A program made the translations under genes and the position numbers. A stretch of 37,548 bases of DNA from a virus, in IMG/VR virus record IMGVR_UViG_3300022748_000010, positions 1-37,548 of that record; one strand, written 5' to 3'. The notes below the pieces were generated by a model, which was given only the letters and a program-made list of their open reading frames with translations, was not told the origin of the DNA and searched no databases. Positions 1 to 9,214 of this stretch are shown here, in pieces (positions within the stretch are counted from its first letter, which is position 1; every line of letters begins with the position of its first letter).

Positions 1-127
1 CACGGTCAACGCCGCCGCCGAGAGTGACATATCCAGCGCCATTTGATATGCCGCTTGTGCTATATGTGGTTTGATAACTATACGACCAAGTGTTGCCAGT
101 CACTTTGTTGAATTCACAATATCCCGA
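1..127. repeat. Terminal direct repeat, left copy (circular contig overlap)
   Basis: Bases 1-127 are identical to 37422-37548. The repeat lies inside one open reading frame, and joining the ends restores a whole fibre gene. A length of 127 is a common assembler k-mer size, so this is most likely the overlap of a circular assembly rather than a physical terminal repeat. Confidence 0.9.
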
Positions 128-1966
128 TGCAGGATACCCAGAAAACATATAAATAATGAATGAAGTGGTCGAAGATGTTGTCGCCCCTGAACCAGCGTAA
201 TTGAGTTGTGCTGTGCTTTGATAACCTGTCGTCGTGAACGAGCCACTGCCAATCTGTATATATGGATAAGTTGTTGCAAAATCCACGTTAGAAAATGTCA
301 AAACAAATCTCGTTGCAGAAGTTGATATACCAACAAATTGACGAACAGTTGTGACCGTGCTGTTTGCCGTGAAAAATGTTCGTGGAGTTCCTGCGGGCCC
401 GGTTGGCCCGGTCGGTCCGGGCGAGCCAGTTGGGCCAGCCGGACCGGTGGGACCAGTTGGGCCGGGAACCGTAGATGCAGGGCCAGTGGGACCAGTGGGA
501 CCAGTTGGGCCAGTGGGTCCTTGAGGCACGGTGAAGTTGAAAATGGCGGCCGATGTGGTTCCGCTATTGGTCACAGCAGCAGGACCTGTCGAGGTGGTTC
601 CAACCGTGACGGTTGCCGCAGAACCAGTCGGGCCAGTAGGGCCGGGGGAGCCAGTCAAGCCTGTTGGACCAGTTGGACCGGGCGCTCCAGTAGTTCCTGT
701 GGGGCCCGTTGGGCCAGTGGGGCCTGTTGCGCCCTGAATACCAGCATCGGTCACGGTCCATGCTGCAATCGTGCCAGAGCCGCCCACAAGCGTCACGTTA
801 ACCGTGAGCGAGGTTGAGGTGAAGGCGGTGATCGTGCCTTCCATGTAGTTGGCTGGCGTGGCGGTGCTAAACACGCGAACGTATTGACCAACCACAAAAG
901 CGGTTGCCGTAGATGCCAAGTTTGTAGTGAACGCTTTGGAACCAGTGCCGATTGTTACCGATGTTGTTGATGTAAGACCCGCATAACCAATGCCTGTCGG
1001 ACCGGTCGGACCAGTTGGGCCGGTTGGCCCGGGAGAGCCAGTTGGTCCGGGTGAGCCAGTTGTTCCCGTGGGTCCTGTTGGGCCTGTTGGCCCCGTTGGA
1101 CCTTGTGGAACTGTGAAATTGAAAACAGCCGCCGAACTTGTGCCACTGTTGGTGACGGCGGCAGGGCCGGTAGTGGTTGTGCCGACTGAAACTGTTGCCG
1201 CCGCGCCAGACGGTCCGGTTGGTCCCGGAGAGCCAGTGGGACCGGTAGGTCCGGGTGAGCCTGTTGGTCCAGTTGGACCGGGAGCACCAGTTGGCCCGAG
1301 TTGGGTATACATCACCTGTTGCGCGGTCAAAATCACGCAAGGCGTGCGTGGAACCGTTGGTGAAGTTTGAGCAGCAATCGTTTGCAAAGAAACAGCGGTA
1401 TTTGTGACAGACCAAACCACTTGAACGTAATCACCAGCAGCAACCGTCAAAACATAATTGACAGTTCCAATTGTGTGGCCGTCAATTGCGCCGTGTTTTG
1501 CGGGGATGCTGAATTGGCTATTGCTGTCAACAACATCAGCGCCGTTTAATCGCAACCATACGTTTGAATCATTTGCAGCGGAATCGGTATTTGTGAATTG
1601 CAACGAAAAAGTGATGCTGTATGTTCCAGCGTATGTAAATGTCACTCGATTGCCGCTGACAATGTTCACGCCGTTTGATTCGTCAGTAACGCCAAGACCA
1701 ATCACATACGCGGTTGTGGTGTTTGCCGCTGTTTGATTTGTGACGTCTTGAAACGCGCCATAGTAGCCAAGCGCACCACCCGCACCAGTTGGACCAGTAG
1801 GACCAACAGCGCCAATCTCAACAATGCTTGCAGCAACGCCGTTATCTTTTTTCATGAACAACTTGCCGTTGTTCGTGTTGAGTGCGAGTTCGCCAAGGTC
1901 AAGATCGGCAGTCGTTGGAACTTTGCCATTGACTGCCGAGCGCTTGACTTGAATTTTGTTTGTCAT
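1..1966 (-). CDS. Collagen-like tail fibre protein (main part; ends across the circular junction)
   Basis: Probable tail fibre. Reading from the ATG at 1966, the frame stays open to base 1 and continues in phase at 37421 to a TAA at 37363, giving about 674 residues. The N-terminus ([10 protein letters not shown], then a GELALN-type motif) resembles the Mtd_N-type domain that starts many phage fibres. Two long collagen-like stretches of Gly-Pro-Thr triplets follow, with a beta-rich segment between them and a non-collagen insert repeated twice (about 1105-1206 and 511-625; both contain [11 protein letters not shown]). The C-terminus is a globular Ser/Thr/Gly/Tyr-rich domain related to that of the fibre at 4014-4844. 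SD AAGGGAAG precedes the start. Role as a fibre is inferred from architecture and place. Confidence 0.85.
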   Translation of the reverse strand, partial: MTNKIQVKRSAVNGKVPTTADLDLGELALNTNNGKLFMKKDNGVAASIVEIGAVGPTGPTGAGGALGYYGAFQDVTNQTAANTTTAYVIGLGVTDESNGVNIVSGNRVTFTYAGTYSITFSLQFTNTDSAANDSNVWLRLNGADVVDSNSQFSIPAKHGAIDGHTIGTVNYVLTVAAGDYVQVVWSVTNTAVSLQTIAAQTSPTVPRTPCVILTAQQVMYTQLGPTGAPGPTGPTGSPGPTGPTGSPGPTGPSGAAATVSVGTTTTGPAAVTNSGTSSAAVFNFTVPQGPTGPTGPTGPTGTTGSPGPTGSPGPTGPTGPTGPTGIGYAGLTSTTSVTIGTGSKAFTTNLASTATAFVVGQYVRVFSTATPANYMEGTITAFTSTSLTVNVTLVGGSGTIAAWTVTDAGIQGATGPTGPTGPTGTTGAPGPTGPTGLTGSPGPTGPTGSAATVTVGTTSTGPAAVTNSGTTSAAIFNFTVPQGPTGPTGPTGPTGPASTVPGPTGPTGPAGPTGSPGPTGPTGPAGTPRTFFTANSTVTTVRQFVGISTSATRFVLTFSNVDFATTYPYIQIGSGSFTTTGYQSTAQLNYAGSGATTSSTTSFIIYMFSGYPASGYCEFNKVTGNTWSYSYQTTYSTSGISNGAGYVTLGGGVDR

Positions 1967-2004
1967 GTGACTTCCCTTTGATTGCTATTTAGCAGGGTGA
2001 ATTT

Positions 2005-3111
2005 TTAGTATGTGCCGCCGTCCACGTTAATGTCGTATGCAGCAAGCGAAGTGAGTTGGCCTTGGGCGTTCACAGCGGCAACCAAAGTTTGAGTGCCGCC
2101 CACAACGCCATAAGTCGCAGCAGTGACAGCCGTGTTGGTGATGCTGAATTGTGTACCGGTCAAAGTCAAACCTGTGCCCGCAGTATAAGTGCCTGCACCG
2201 CTGAATTGAGCGAATGTGACCGGAGTTGTGCCCAACGTGCCGCCTGCATCCACGGTGCAAACCCAACCGGTGTCGGCTTCTGTTGCGCCGGTTTGAATGA
2301 ACGTGAAAGCGGAAATCAACTCGGACCATGTGTTTGCATCGGCAGCACGGGTCCATGTGCTTGCGTCGGCAACATAAATTCCGTTGTTTTGTGGCAGCGT
2401 TTGATTTTTCACCAACACGCGGTCACCAGCGGTCAAAACAGAAGCCCAGTCACCACCGGCTTGAGTTGCCAAACCAGACAAAGTGATGTTGCCAATTGTG
2501 GTGGCAAAACAAGCCTGTTTGACGTTCAAACCTTGCGCAACGGAATCGACGTAATTTTTTGTCGCACCGTCTTGTGGGTTCACGGGGTCTGCAAGACTTG
2601 TCAGGTTTTGACTGCCGAAACTGAAAGAACCAGTCGGAGCAGACAAATCGGACAAACTGGCTTGTGCACCAGCAGTTGCCAAACCTTTTGCGTTGATAGT
2701 GATTTTGGTGAACGCGCCAATGTTGGAGTTCACGGTTGCCAAAGTCAGCGCAATATCAGCATTTGCAGAGCCATCAAACGAGGCAGAGCCAGTTGCGTCG
2801 CTGGACACAGAGATGTTGCGTGCGGTAGCAAGTTTTGTCGCAGTGCCAGCATTTCCCGTGACAGAGCCTGCAATTGCATTGGTAAATGTTTTTGTGCCGC
2901 CAACAGTTTGATCGCTCGCTAAATCAACAAACGCGCCAGTGCCAGCGATAGGAATGATTGCGGTTGCAGAACCACCAGTGCCACCAGTGCCAGTGCCGTA
3001 ATAAAGAACATTCGTTTGTTCGTTGAACGCCATCTCAGCGTTTTGCAATGTCGTGGGAGCGCCTGCTCCACCACCAGCGGCGCGACGTTTAATGCGGATT
3101 GTGTTTGACAT
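2005..3111 (-). CDS. Tail fibre protein
   Basis: A 368-residue protein rich in Ala, Gly, Thr and Ser, typical of trimeric phage fibres. The N-terminus (MSNTIRIKRRAAGG, then an NAEMAFNE segment) resembles the tail-attachment region of the neighbouring fibre. Then comes a TVGGTKTFTNAIAGSVTGNA segment, a DGATKNYVDSVAQGLNVKQ segment often seen in phage fibres, and a C-terminus ending NVDGGTY. SD AAGGAA lies 7 bases before the ATG. It sits between the collagen-like fibre and small virion-associated genes. Fibre identity is clear; receptor role is inferred. Confidence 0.8.
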   Translation of the reverse strand: MSNTIRIKRRAAGGGAGAPTTLQNAEMAFNEQTNVLYYGTGTGGTGGSATAIIPIAGTGAFVDLASDQTVGGTKTFTNAIAGSVTGNAGTATKLATARNISVSSDATGSASFDGSANADIALTLATVNSNIGAFTKITINAKGLATAGAQASLSDLSAPTGSFSFGSQNLTSLADPVNPQDGATKNYVDSVAQGLNVKQACFATTIGNITLSGLATQAGGDWASVLTAGDRVLVKNQTLPQNNGIYVADASTWTRAADANTWSELISAFTFIQTGATEADTGWVCTVDAGGTLGTTPVTFAQFSGAGTYTAGTGLTLTGTQFSITNTAVTAATYGVVGGTQTLVAAVNAQGQLTSLAAYDINVDGGTY

Positions 3112-3120
3112 GATAGTTCC

Positions 3121-3414
3121 TTAAAAGTTGCCGCCGTCGGCGATTTCGGTTTGCGGGATATTCACCCATTCGTTGTTGAGAAACATGAGGGCATCAAGAT
3201 TTTGAGCGCCTGTGATGTTGATCGGATAACCGCCAATGCTGCTATTACCGCTTGCGCCTTGCACGCCACGATTGATTTGAATCACCTGCGTGGCTACTGG
3301 CGTGACCGCAACCTTTACGGTGCTTGCCGGTTGCACATTCAATTGAATGTTGTTTGCATCTTGAACGGTGACGGTAGTATTGCTTGGGACTGCTTTGACA
3401 TTGATATTTGCCAT
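3121..3414 (-). CDS. Small virion-associated protein, unknown
   Basis: 97 residues, beginning MANINVKAVPSNTTVTVQD. It is rich in Val, Thr and Asn and looks all-beta, with no transmembrane segment or Cys. SD GTAAGGGGG precedes the ATG. It lies among fibre and tip genes on the same strand, so a tail-tip or fibre-accessory role is likely from position only. The C-terminal DGGNF resembles the DGGTY end of the next fibre, a small sign that the ends share a role. Confidence 0.6.
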   Translation of the reverse strand: MANINVKAVPSNTTVTVQDANNIQLNVQPASTVKVAVTPVATQVIQINRGVQGASGNSSIGGYPINITGAQNLDALMFLNNEWVNIPQTEIADGGNF

Positions 3415-3423
3415 GCGTCCCCC

Positions 3424-3912
3424 TTACACTTTTACGATGCCATCAGAACGAACGATGAACAACAAAAAAATGATGTTGTCTTCTGGGGGCGTTCCGCTCA
3501 CTTGCGGGAAACTGATTTTGATGCGACCTGAAAAACCAGCACCGTTGGCAGAATTGATTGCCATCGCTGCGTCAGTGTCGACCAAATCCCATGAATTGTC
3601 GTCAATCACAAGCGTGAATGAGCCTGTTGCATCATCACGGTTTGTGATGGTCAACGGAATGGGTGTTGGTGTTGGTTCATAGTTGCCAATGTCAAAAGAC
3701 AAACCGTATCGGGTGTCTTGAACGTTGGACAATGTGCGTCGAACGATTTGAGCGTCAATCGTTGCGCCAGTCAAATTCACCGGAGTGATGCCATCCTCAG
3801 AAGTGAGCACCAAATTCCAGTAGGTTTGCTGTTGATAGACGAGTTCGCCAGTAATGCAAGGATTGTTGAATCCGCTTACTTGCGTGATGGAGTTTTTGTT
3901 GAATACAGCCAA
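3424..3912 (-). CDS. Tail-associated beta-sandwich-like protein, TTG start
   Basis: 162 residues, apparently all-beta with alternating hydrophobic strands and an acidic stretch VIDDNSWDLVDTD. I do not recognise a named family. Its position between tip and fibre genes suggests a minor tail component. The start is TTG (forward complement CAA at 3910-3912), with SD AGGGAA six bases upstream; no in-frame ATG fits the beginning. It follows a 101-base gap holding a hairpin, so its expression may differ from that of the fibre gene upstream. Confidence 0.6.
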   Translation of the reverse strand: MAVFNKNSITQVSGFNNPCITGELVYQQQTYWNLVLTSEDGITPVNLTGATIDAQIVRRTLSNVQDTRYGLSFDIGNYEPTPTPIPLTITNRDDATGSFTLVIDDNSWDLVDTDAAMAINSANGAGFSGRIKISFPQVSGTPPEDNIIFLLFIVRSDGIVKV

Positions 3913-3942
3913 GATAGTTCCCTGTTCTCAGGTTGTGACGCT

Positions 3943-3960
3943 CCCCGTGTACTCACAGGG
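3943..3960 (-). other. Hairpin in the 101-base gap 3913-4013
   Basis: On the minus strand CCCTGTG pairs with CACGGGG around the loop AGTA: seven pairs including one G-T. There is no T-run after it, so it is not a simple terminator. A weak promoter-like pair also lies in the gap: TTGATT (4002-4007) and GAAAAT (3979-3984), 17 bases apart. The hairpin would sit in the 5' leader of the TTG-start gene. Confidence 0.4.
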
Positions 3961-4013
3961 CTACGAGTCTTATCTTGTATTTTCTCAAATCATCATGTAT
4001 AAATCAATGAAAT

Positions 4014-4844
4014 TTATTCATACATAATGTTTACGTTTCCGCTGAATGTTGATGCGCCGGAAATAGAAGTCAATTTGATTCTATCAATAGCCCCACTCAG
4101 GGAAACAGAGCCAGCGCCCAAACTAATACCGCTCGTATCATAAGTCATCATGTGGCTACAAGTCCAAACGTTACCAGTTTGTTTTATCAAAGTGACCTGA
4201 CCCGACATTACATAACCAGAATATGTGGCGATGGCGAATCCTTGAGTCGAACTTTGTGTTGAGCCGGAACTGGAATAAACGTTTTGCCCAGTTGATGTAT
4301 ACCCAGAAGCAAGATAACTGCCAGCGCCTATTTGAATCAAAGTATCCGTTGCACTCGGTGTCACTCCCACCATTGTCATGGTGATTTTGGTGACCCAAGC
4401 GGGGATTCCGGTGAACGCTTTTTCAGTCACGCCAACAGAAGTATTGACGGTTCCCAACGTGGTGACGGATTGCACCGCGCCTGTTTTTGCATTGACCGAG
4501 GTGACCCCGCCATTGCCAGCAGTTGACGCGTAATTTACAGATTGGCTTCCAATATTCAGGGAGGTGATGAAACTACCACCGCCAGCGGGATTGGTTGCGT
4601 TCGTTGCGTTTGTCGCGTTCGTTGCGTTGGTTACAGCAGTTGTGCCAATCGCGGAAACAATTTGTGCCGCACTTGCCGCGGTAAATGCGCTGGCCCCGTT
4701 GCCAAAAGCAAGACCAGACAAAGTGGAAACACCAGTTCCACCGTTCGCAACAGGAACAGAATTGACGAGGCCATCGGTGGCGTCAAGTTGACCGCTGGAA
4801 TTTAGATTGTTCGCCAGTTGCGAAAGGTTATATGCTTGTGTCAT
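4014..4844 (-). CDS. Tail fibre protein with C-terminal domain shared with the collagen-like fibre
   Basis: 276 residues. The N-terminus contains VPVANGGTGVSTLSG, a motif frequent in phage fibres, then a short Asn-Ala-Thr tandem repeat (about residues 72-84), then VTSVNAKTGAVQSVT. The last 110 residues or so align with the end of the collagen-like fibre (IQIGAGSYLASGYTSTGQN against [19 protein letters not shown]; both contain TSGIS and end in a VDR/IDR segment followed by a Tyr-rich end). SD AAAGGAAA precedes the ATG. It lies directly downstream of the tip protein, as expected for a receptor-contact fibre. Confidence 0.8.
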   Translation of the reverse strand: MTQAYNLSQLANNLNSSGQLDATDGLVNSVPVANGGTGVSTLSGLAFGNGASAFTAASAAQIVSAIGTTAVTNATNATNATNATNPAGGGSFITSLNIGSQSVNYASTAGNGGVTSVNAKTGAVQSVTTLGTVNTSVGVTEKAFTGIPAWVTKITMTMVGVTPSATDTLIQIGAGSYLASGYTSTGQNVYSSSGSTQSSTQGFAIATYSGYVMSGQVTLIKQTGNVWTCSHMMTYDTSGISLGAGSVSLSGAIDRIKLTSISGASTFSGNVNIMYE

Positions 4845-4853
4845 GGTTTTCCT

Positions 4854-7800
4854 TTAAGCCGCGCCAATTCTCGCAAAAGTTTGCTGATTGAGCAACGTAA
4901 TGTTGTTGTTAAAAGCGGTAGACAAAATGAAATTGGATGCGCTTGCGGTGTAATCGTAACCCGTGCCTTTGGAAAGCAACGCGCCGTTGGCATACACCTC
5001 CATTGACAGCGGATTGCTTGGAAACGGATATGTGGTTTGACCAGAAGTTGTATAAGCAACAGTGTTGGCGATATTGCTGGCAGGCACGCCCAAATTGTTT
5101 GGTGTCCACATCAACACGGTCAAATTGCCGGTGAGCGGTCCGGGGAAACCGTCAATTGCCGGTCCGGTGATGTTGTAGTCAATATCACTGAATTGGATGC
5201 CGTTCACATAGATTGACTCAAACCCGTTGTTCACAGAATAAATCGACGGCGTGAATGATGTTGTCGCCGAAACCGTTTGATCATATCGAGTGAATGGCGC
5301 GTAATTTGAACCAGCCGCACGGTGACGATACACGGTCAATCCAGCGGTTGCACCGGAAATGGTCCCGCTGAATGTCACAATTTTCGTGGTGTCATTGATT
5401 CCGGTTACGGTGTAAAGCGTTGGCGTTCCGGTGTTGGAGAAACTTAGTTGATCGCCAACAACAATTGAATTCCATGGCGCACCGGCATAAGTGATTGTGT
5501 TGGTTGTGCTTGATGCGATGGTGATGTTCAATGGTTCGTAATACTCACTGGTGCTGACGCCGCGTGCATAAATGATGACCACGTTCTCGCCAACCGCACA
5601 AGCGTTTGCCATCACAACAGTTGTGCCCGTTTCGGTGTAATCGGATGGGCTCAACAAAGTGCCATCACGGAACACCAAAATCCATCCAACCGTGTGCGTG
5701 AATGAGAAACTTGTTTGTCCGGCAGTTGCTGTGAACACCTGTTCCGTGTAGTAGAACTGATCTGCCTCAGTGAAGCCCACCACGCGCCCATAAATGTCGA
5801 TGGTCAATGTCGCAGCGTTGAAAGACTTGGAGTAAACACCAGCGCCGAAATTCAAAAAGTCATGCAGGTTGACTTTCATTGAGCCGTCGGTGTTGTTGGT
5901 CACAGCCAAGAAACCGTCGTTCACGTTGTTGCCCGTTGCGCCAGCAATTGTGAGTTGACCGGTGCGTGCATCCAAGTCAATAAAACTTTGATTCGTGCCG
6001 GTTGGGTCAATCAACGCTGACCATTGTGTAGGGTCATAAATGGATGCGTTGGTTGGCACAAATGCCCCACCCAAATTGATGTAACCGGCGTTGCCTACGT
6101 CGAAACTGAATTTGCGGTTCTGACGGTTGGCATACAGCAAATAATTTGCGGAACCAAACGCAGACACAGAATACCAAGTGTAGAGCGCGGGGTTTGTGCC
6201 ACCGTTCGCAGTGTCGTTGTTGTAGATTCCGAAATATGCCTTGCTGCGTGGGTTGTAACTGAATCCGCTTGTGCCTGTTGCGTTATCAGCATAGGCCACA
6301 GCCAACCAGCGTTTGCTGAATTGAAACGTCAACGGACGCCACTTGAAAACAGCAGAAGACGCAGAAAAATCACTCGCGCCAAGTGAGTTCACATATTTGA
6401 CAGCGAAATACCAATCGCCCTGCGGAATATTTGAAAGCGTAACAACGCCCATTGATGCCGAAGGTGTGTAGGGGTTTCCACCGGGATTGATTGCAGTTGT
6501 TCCGGCAAAGAACCGTTGTGCCAAAGTTGGTGAAGCATACGCGGAATAATACACTTCTGCATATTGCACAATGCCTGCTTGCGCCGCCGTTACCGCAACG
6601 TCAAAAGACGGCACGGGGGCCGATGTTTGCACATTGGTGACCGTGGGCGCATACAACGTGCCAAAGCCGAGGGGCGAGCCGATGCCGGTGTTTGGCGAAG
6701 GTGTGAACTGAGTGATGTTTTTGTCGTCATACACTTGTGGGTTGTATTCCATCAAAGACAACGCCGCAGTGATTTGACCATCATCGCCAAATTTTTCAGT
6801 CACTTGAGAAATGCGGAACAACTTGGCAGTCCAACCGTAACTCGCGTTTGTGACAGTGACAATATCGCCTGCTTCGAGTTGGATTCCAGAAAAATCGACG
6901 TCAACTTTGATCTGCAAATCTTCTCGCGCACCTTCAAGAAAACGATTCGCAAGGTATTGCGCACGCACGCTGTTATTCACCAATGGCAGGCTGATTGTTT
7001 GTTTGTTCACCGGCTCGTTTGGATACAACAGCGCGGGGTCAATTTGAGCCAAGTCAAACGTGGAACTGTTGAACGCGTCTTGCGCGGAACTGTCTGGAAA
7101 TTTCACCTCTGCGATGTTGTAACTCGAAGCCAAGTCAATCGGCGAAACTTGAATCGCCGAAACCATATTCGAGTTGTTAATGTCCATCACAACCGTGTAG
7201 GTTGGCTTTTGAACAATCACACCCCATTGACCACTGATCTCGTTGTATTTAATTAAACAATCACAGCAAGAAGCCATTGATTGCATGTTTGTCATGATGG
7301 TGTTGTTGGTGTCTAGCGTGCCATCAAACCGGAAACGTGTTTGCGTGGATGTAGCGCCGCCATAAGTTGTATAGGTGAATGCCTCGTCACCGTATGCGTT
7401 CAATGCAGTCAATGATGCCGTGTTGATTTCTGACAAAGACAAACCCGCACCATAACGCGTAGACTGCCAATAGTCGCTGAAACAATCTCCGGTTTTGTAG
7501 CGACTGTTCGTAAGTTGAAATTTTGTTTGTTGTATGCCGGTAATGTTCGCATCGCGGTTGTAGGTCAACTCAATGATCGCAAAAGCCACGTTGCTCATTA
7601 ATTTAGTTGAGTCCCATGTGTAAACCAAATCTGTCGAGTTCATCACTTCAATTGCAGACTTAGTTGTGTTCGCACCTGAGTAGGAACCGTTTTTGAACAA
7701 ATAAATGTTCATTTTTCCCGCAACGGTTGTGTCTGTGATTCCAGTCGATTCGTCGAGCAATCCAATAACTTTGTAACGGTCCGTGCCATCGAACACGCAT

Positions 7801-8177
7801 TTTTTCCCACCCCAATACACATCGCCGAATGTATAGGTGTCTGGCGTGCCGCCTGTTTCGGTGTTGGTCACTTCTGCAAGCGTCAACACATAAAACATTT
7901 TTTGATTGTTTGATGTGATGCTTAAATCTGTGATGATGCCGCCAACATAAGCGGAGCCATAAATCACGGGAACTTTGTTGTCACCAGCGGGAGGAATTTG
8001 AGAACGGCTCCCGGGGTTTTGTGTTGCGTCGTTGTAATTCGGACCTTGAGGTGCGAGTGATTTGCTGATTACAGAGGATGCAACCATGTTGATTGCGAAC
8101 GCTTCTGCAATTTGATACCAAGCAAAATCAGCGACTGCCGTTTCAGTTGCCCATGCGACGATCATTGAACCTGGCAT
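4854..8177 (-). CDS. Tail tip / host-specificity protein (J-like)
   Basis: At 1107 residues this is the largest protein. It is the central tail-tip or hub protein of siphoviruses. The N-terminal half carries the hub-like part (KVPVIYGSAYVGGIITDLSI near residue 70) and a conserved block around residues 385-480. The middle (about 530-640) looks like a fibronectin-type beta domain, and the C-terminal third is a series of beta domains with FTATAGQTSFSF-like repeats. Its stop is next to the following fibre gene, and its ATG overlaps the stop of the acetyltransferase gene. It lies downstream of the two tip-complex genes, the usual siphovirus order. Confidence 0.85.
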   Translation of the reverse strand: MPGSMIVAWATETAVADFAWYQIAEAFAINMVASSVISKSLAPQGPNYNDATQNPGSRSQIPPAGDNKVPVIYGSAYVGGIITDLSITSNNQKMFYVLTLAEVTNTETGGTPDTYTFGDVYWGGKKCVFDGTDRYKVIGLLDESTGITDTTVAGKMNIYLFKNGSYSGANTTKSAIEVMNSTDLVYTWDSTKLMSNVAFAIIELTYNRDANITGIQQTKFQLTNSRYKTGDCFSDYWQSTRYGAGLSLSEINTASLTALNAYGDEAFTYTTYGGATSTQTRFRFDGTLDTNNTIMTNMQSMASCCDCLIKYNEISGQWGVIVQKPTYTVVMDINNSNMVSAIQVSPIDLASSYNIAEVKFPDSSAQDAFNSSTFDLAQIDPALLYPNEPVNKQTISLPLVNNSVRAQYLANRFLEGAREDLQIKVDVDFSGIQLEAGDIVTVTNASYGWTAKLFRISQVTEKFGDDGQITAALSLMEYNPQVYDDKNITQFTPSPNTGIGSPLGFGTLYAPTVTNVQTSAPVPSFDVAVTAAQAGIVQYAEVYYSAYASPTLAQRFFAGTTAINPGGNPYTPSASMGVVTLSNIPQGDWYFAVKYVNSLGASDFSASSAVFKWRPLTFQFSKRWLAVAYADNATGTSGFSYNPRSKAYFGIYNNDTANGGTNPALYTWYSVSAFGSANYLLYANRQNRKFSFDVGNAGYINLGGAFVPTNASIYDPTQWSALIDPTGTNQSFIDLDARTGQLTIAGATGNNVNDGFLAVTNNTDGSMKVNLHDFLNFGAGVYSKSFNAATLTIDIYGRVVGFTEADQFYYTEQVFTATAGQTSFSFTHTVGWILVFRDGTLLSPSDYTETGTTVVMANACAVGENVVIIYARGVSTSEYYEPLNITIASSTTNTITYAGAPWNSIVVGDQLSFSNTGTPTLYTVTGINDTTKIVTFSGTISGATAGLTVYRHRAAGSNYAPFTRYDQTVSATTSFTPSIYSVNNGFESIYVNGIQFSDIDYNITGPAIDGFPGPLTGNLTVLMWTPNNLGVPASNIANTVAYTTSGQTTYPFPSNPLSMEVYANGALLSKGTGYDYTASASNFILSTAFNNNITLLNQQTFARIGAA

Positions 8178-8624
8178 TTAGATCACCCAAAATTCTTCTA
8201 GTTTTTGAAATCCAAATTTGTCATAAGACAAATCGGGGCTGTTCACCATTTTGCTGATGAAAAAATTGCAAATGCGACCCGAGTCTTTTTGCGCTTGTGC
8301 TTCTGCCACATACATATTCAACAAACGATACCCCGCTGTGCCACCACGATGTTCTGGTGAAACCCAGTAGGCCAACTCTGTCATCAACAAATGTTTGGGT
8401 GACCAGCGGCTTGGATGAATGCCAGCCAACAACATACCGAACACGTTTCCATTTTCTGCAACGAGCGCAACACCTTTGCCGCTGATGATTTCATTCAACA
8501 TATTGGTGATGTATTTTTCGTCATCGGCTTCGCTCAAAAATTGCAATGGCGTTTGCGAACGGTATTCGCGCAACAACGAAATCAATGCAGGAATGTCAAA
8601 CGGCGTGGCGTGACGAACTCTCAT
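8178..8624 (-). CDS. GNAT family N-acetyltransferase
   Basis: 148 residues. The acetyl-CoA pyrophosphate loop is visible as YWVSPEHRGGTAGYRLL (about residues 86-102; R93-G-G-T-A-G98), followed by a helix and a C-terminal YDKFGFQKLEEFW segment typical of GNAT enzymes. The acceptor is unknown; it could be a virion or host protein. The ATG overlaps the upstream stop (ATGA at 8621-8624), so it is translationally coupled inside the tail-tip gene row. SD GGGAAAG precedes it. GNAT genes at this place occur in other siphoviruses. Confidence 0.8.
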   Translation of the reverse strand: MRVRHATPFDIPALISLLREYRSQTPLQFLSEADDEKYITNMLNEIISGKGVALVAENGNVFGMLLAGIHPSRWSPKHLLMTELAYWVSPEHRGGTAGYRLLNMYVAEAQAQKDSGRICNFFISKMVNSPDLSYDKFGFQKLEEFWVI

Positions 8625-9214
8625 ATGTCTTTCCCGAATTGATAGTTGATGTTTTGAATGAAGTTCACACGGTTCATCGACGTGTCACCCGGATTGAAAA
8701 ACTGCCAAGAGTTGTCGTTGGTGTATCTGCCTGCAATGCGGTTTTGCAAAATCAATTGAATTGCAGATGCTGCAACCGTGATCGTGCCAACGTATGAGCG
8801 AGAAGATTCCAACCACGTTTCAGAAATCGTGAACGATGTAATGATGCCGCTGAAAAATTGATACAGGCCACCAGAGCCGCCACTTGTGATGAGTTGGTCG
8901 TCAGTGTTGTAAAAGCCGTGCCACATTTGAATTTGTGCGCCTTTGACGTTTTGCCCGAGCACCCAACCAAGCAACGCTGTGTCGATGCCCACAATGGTCA
9001 CCGTGGTTTCGTTGGCTGTGCTTTTAATGTCGCGCTGCACGTCGCCGACTTTCATCAATGTGCCTACGGCGTTAAACGCTGTCGAATCAACAGCAGGCAC
9101 AAAAGTGTCCGAGGGCGCTGTTGTGAAACGATAAATGTCAACGCCAGTGTTCACACGCACAAAATCCGCGATGCGAATGTTGTTTGTTCCAACTACGGGT
9201 GCGATCACGTTCAT
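8621..9214 (-). CDS. Tail-tip complex protein
   Basis: 197 residues, mainly beta. Its C-terminal part contains FNPGDTSMNRVNFIQNINYQ, reminiscent of the conserved end of tail-tip assembly proteins between tape measure and J in lambda-like tails. Start and stop overlap both neighbours by ATGA, so it belongs to a coupled set (9891 to 4854). The exact equivalent (gpL-like or a DUF2163-like protein) cannot be fixed by eye. Confidence 0.65.
   Translation of the reverse strand: MNVIAPVVGTNNIRIADFVRVNTGVDIYRFTTAPSDTFVPAVDSTAFNAVGTLMKVGDVQRDIKSTANETTVTIVGIDTALLGWVLGQNVKGAQIQMWHGFYNTDDQLITSGGSGGLYQFFSGIITSFTISETWLESSRSYVGTITVAASAIQLILQNRIAGRYTNDNSWQFFNPGDTSMNRVNFIQNINYQFGKDI

Noticed and set aside
511-1290. 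Repetitive DNA as a possible CRISPR array or variable-number repeat region
   Set aside because: The repeats are short triplet-coding units in phase with a protein, without regular spacers.
338-1370. Plus-strand open frames with Gly-Pro-Val repeats (531-737, 990-1370) and others over the fibre gene
   Set aside because: They are antisense shadows: the complement of Gly-Pro-Thr coding repeats stays open and reads as GPV. No ribosome binding sites, and the minus frame is continuous across the circular join.
1-1966. Diversity-generating retroelement because of the Mtd_N-like fibre start
   Set aside because: No reverse transcriptase gene and no template/variable repeat pair seen anywhere in the window.
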